Source: Thiotrichales bacterium (GTDB lineage: Bacteria; Pseudomonadota; Gammaproteobacteria; UWMA-0217). From it: 7,926 nt of DNA. Below, in pieces: positions 6,216 through 7,926 of this stretch. How positions within the stretch are numbered: the first letter of the stretch is position 1; every line of letters starts with the position of its first letter. The DNA lies in assembly GCA_024763135.1 (NCBI GenBank), contig JANTGD010000156.1, positions 1-7,926 of the forward strand. The letters run 5' to 3'. A program made the position numbers and the translations under genes. Under the pieces are notes generated by a model. That model worked only from the letters and a program-made list of their open reading frames with translations, searched no databases and was not told the origin of the DNA.

Positions 6216-7836
6216 TGCCCTGAAGATTGCGTTGGCGCAAATTAATATGATCGTGGGCGACGTTGATGCCAACGCTGAAAAAGTCGTCGCATTTGCCACG
6301 CGTGCGCGGGATGAACTCAAAGCCGATCTGGTGGTTTTTCCGGAATTAACACTGGCGGGTTATCCACCCGAAGACCTGTTGCTACGAGACAGTATGATCG
6401 AATGGTGCGAGCGGGCCTTGTTCAAGGTCGCGCAGCAGGTCAGTGGCATCGATGTCGTGCTTGGCCTGCCATGGAAGGATGCCAAGGGGCTGCGCAATGC
6501 CGCTTTCGTGCTGCGCGACGGTCATATCCTTGCGCGCTACTTCAAGCAGCGTTTGCCCAATTATCTGGTCTTCGATGAAAAGCGCTATTTCAAGCGGGGC
6601 CGTAAGTCTTGCGTATTCGACTGCAAAGGGGTGCAAATCGGCCTCACGATTTGCGAAGACATTTGGCATGAGCAGCCGATGGCGCGCGCCAAAGCAGCGG
6701 GCGCCGAATTGGTGCTCAACCTCAATGCCTCTCCCTATCATCGGCAAAAACAGGCCGAGCGGGTCGAGGCTATTGGTTATCGTGTAGAAGAGAATGCGTT
6801 GCCCATCGTCTATGTCAATGCGGTGGGGGGGCAGGATGAGCTGGTCTTCGATGGGCAGTCGTTTGTAATGAACGCTCGCAAAACACGGGTATTTCAGGCC
6901 CCTGCTTTTGCAGAAGACCTGTCGCTGGTCAAGTGGCCACTCAAAAAACCGGGTGTGATCCATGACATTAAAGAGGTTGCGTCGGTCTATCAGGCCTTGG
7001 TGCTGGGCGTCCGCGACTATGTGGCCAAGAATCGCTTTCGCGGTGCCTTGTTAGGGTTGTCCGGAGGGATCGATTCAGCATTGACGCTCGCGATTGCCGT
7101 GGATGCATTGGGCAGTGACAATGTTAATGCGGTGATGATGCCGTCACGCTACACCTCACGAATGAGTCTGGACGATGCGGCCAAGGAAGCGTGCACCCTG
7201 GGGGTTGCCTATCAGATCATTTCGATAGAGCCTGCCTTCACGACTTTTCTCGACATGCTGGCGCCGGCATTTGCAGGGATGCCTGCGGATACGACGGAGG
7301 AGAATATCCAAGCACGCAGTCGGGGGGTGATTCTAATGGCGCTGTCCAATAAAACCGGGCGGCTGCTGCTCACCACGGGGAACAAGAGTGAAATGGCGGT
7401 GGGGTATGCGACCCTGTATGGCGATATGGCCGGGGGCTTTGCACCGCTGATCGATTGTGTCAAAACACTGGTGTATGCGCTGGCACGTTATCGTAATAGC
7501 TTGTCACCGGTGATTCCCGAACGCGTGATCACACGGCCACCCTCGGCAGAGCTGGCAAAGGATCAAAAGGACAGCGACAGCCTGCCGGATTACGCAATTC
7601 TGGATGCTATCCTGGAGCGCTTCATCGAGCTTGATCAGTCGCTCGAGCAGATCACCGATGCGGGTTATCCACGCGAGGTGGTCGAACGCGTGGCACGCAT
7701 GGTGCTGCGGAATGAATACAAGCGTCGCCAGGCGCCGCCGGGGGTGAGAATAACGCGGCGCGGATTTGGTAAAGATCGGCGTTACCCGATCACCTCGGGG
7801 TACGACAAGATATTCGCCTGGGGCAAAGACGACTAG
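6208..7836 (+). CDS. nadE: glutamine-dependent NAD+ synthetase
   Basis: Last step of NAD+ synthesis: amidation of deamido-NAD+ using ATP and ammonia released from glutamine, in the cytoplasm. The 542-residue protein is the long, two-domain bacterial form. The N-terminal nitrilase-type glutaminase domain (about 5-245) has the catalytic triad E46 (VFPELTLAGYPPEDLL), K113 (YFKQRLPNY) and C149 (TICEDIW). The C-terminal synthetase domain (about 255-540) has the PP-loop SGGIDS (285-290), LLTTGNKSEMAVGY (387-400), the TRPPSAEL segment (442-449) and the family-typical KRRQAPPGVRI (505-515). The ATG follows AGGAA with a 7-nt gap and overlaps sucD by 8 nt, so it is the third gene of the sucCD operon and probably coupled to sucD. 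It needs no ammonia supply from a separate amidotransferase. No terminator is evident after it. Confidence 0.97.
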   Translation: MASALKIALAQINMIVGDVDANAEKVVAFATRARDELKADLVVFPELTLAGYPPEDLLLRDSMIEWCERALFKVAQQVSGIDVVLGLPWKDAKGLRNAAFVLRDGHILARYFKQRLPNYLVFDEKRYFKRGRKSCVFDCKGVQIGLTICEDIWHEQPMARAKAAGAELVLNLNASPYHRQKQAERVEAIGYRVEENALPIVYVNAVGGQDELVFDGQSFVMNARKTRVFQAPAFAEDLSLVKWPLKKPGVIHDIKEVASVYQALVLGVRDYVAKNRFRGALLGLSGGIDSALTLAIAVDALGSDNVNAVMMPSRYTSRMSLDDAAKEACTLGVAYQIISIEPAFTTFLDMLAPAFAGMPADTTEENIQARSRGVILMALSNKTGRLLLTTGNKSEMAVGYATLYGDMAGGFAPLIDCVKTLVYALARYRNSLSPVIPERVITRPPSAELAKDQKDSDSLPDYAILDAILERFIELDQSLEQITDAGYPREVVERVARMVLRNEYKRRQAPPGVRITRRGFGKDRRYPITSGYDKIFAWGKDD

Positions 7837-7926
7837 TACACCGCCAAGCCCAAACTGTCTGTATCAGTGAGTCATCAAGGGGTTAGATGTGGTTTTGTTT
7901 TTATGAATCATAGTGGTCCTATGGTG
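7837..7926. other. tail after nadE with no convincing gene or terminator
   Basis: The 90 nt after the nadE TAG contain no clear stem followed by a T-run. On the + strand, AAGGGG (7877-7882) precedes an 8-codon frame at 7887-7913 (MWFCFYES). A second frame starts at 7903 (MNHSGPMV) and runs off the window without a ribosome binding site. Either could be chance. A downstream gene start just past the edge cannot be excluded. Confidence 0.3.

Noticed and set aside
5352..6320. 322-codon open frame antisense to sucD
   Set aside because: It is the mirror of a strongly conserved sucD gene in a GC-rich region, crosses the sucD-nadE junction and has no domain-like sequence.
1..7926. CRISPR arrays, insertion sequences, phage or defence genes
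   Set aside because: No spaced direct repeats of array type, no terminal repeats with a transposase and no such protein domains; the only repeats are the short half-sites near pilA.

Overview
The window looks like a chromosomal core segment of a gammaproteobacterium. The PilS, PilR, SucC and SucD sequences resemble Pseudomonas/E. coli-type proteins, and most genes have mid-50s to about 60% GC. A sulfur-oxidising or Chromatiales/Thiotrichales-like lineage would fit this gene order, but that is only an impression from memory. I see no mobile element, CRISPR array, tRNA or rRNA.

Layout. 1-60 may be the 3' end of a gene on the + strand, followed by a strong bidirectional terminator (153-184). 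On the - strand lies a complete type IV pilus module in the order pilS (4016-2400), pilR (2252-921), pilA (700-209). The 220 nt between pilR and pilA hold a readable control region: a cluster of five alternating TGTC/GACA half-sites (875-917), a sigma-54-like -24/-12 element (786-770) and a hairpin in the leader (760-739). On the + strand, divergent from pilS across a 157-nt gap, is a tightly packed operon: sucC (4174-5346), sucD (5343-6215) and nadE (6208-7836), with 4-nt and 8-nt overlaps. The last 90 nt hold no convincing gene.

How the genes work together. PilS is a six-helix membrane histidine kinase with a PAS domain. It should phosphorylate PilR at D54. PilR is a sigma-54 activator and should bind the half-site cluster upstream of pilA to drive pilin transcription. 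PilA is the major type IV pilin. SucC and SucD form succinyl-CoA synthetase of the TCA cycle, and NadE makes NAD+ from deamido-NAD+ and glutamine. The metabolic operon and the pilus module share only the divergent promoter region.

No undescribed system is evident. The parts most worth a second look are regulatory: the regularly spaced operator cluster, the non-canonical -12 element, the leader hairpin beginning at the predicted transcription start, a GSFSGA version of the sigma-54 contact loop in PilR, and a 17-bp palindrome with the same TGTC/GACA ends in front of pilS.
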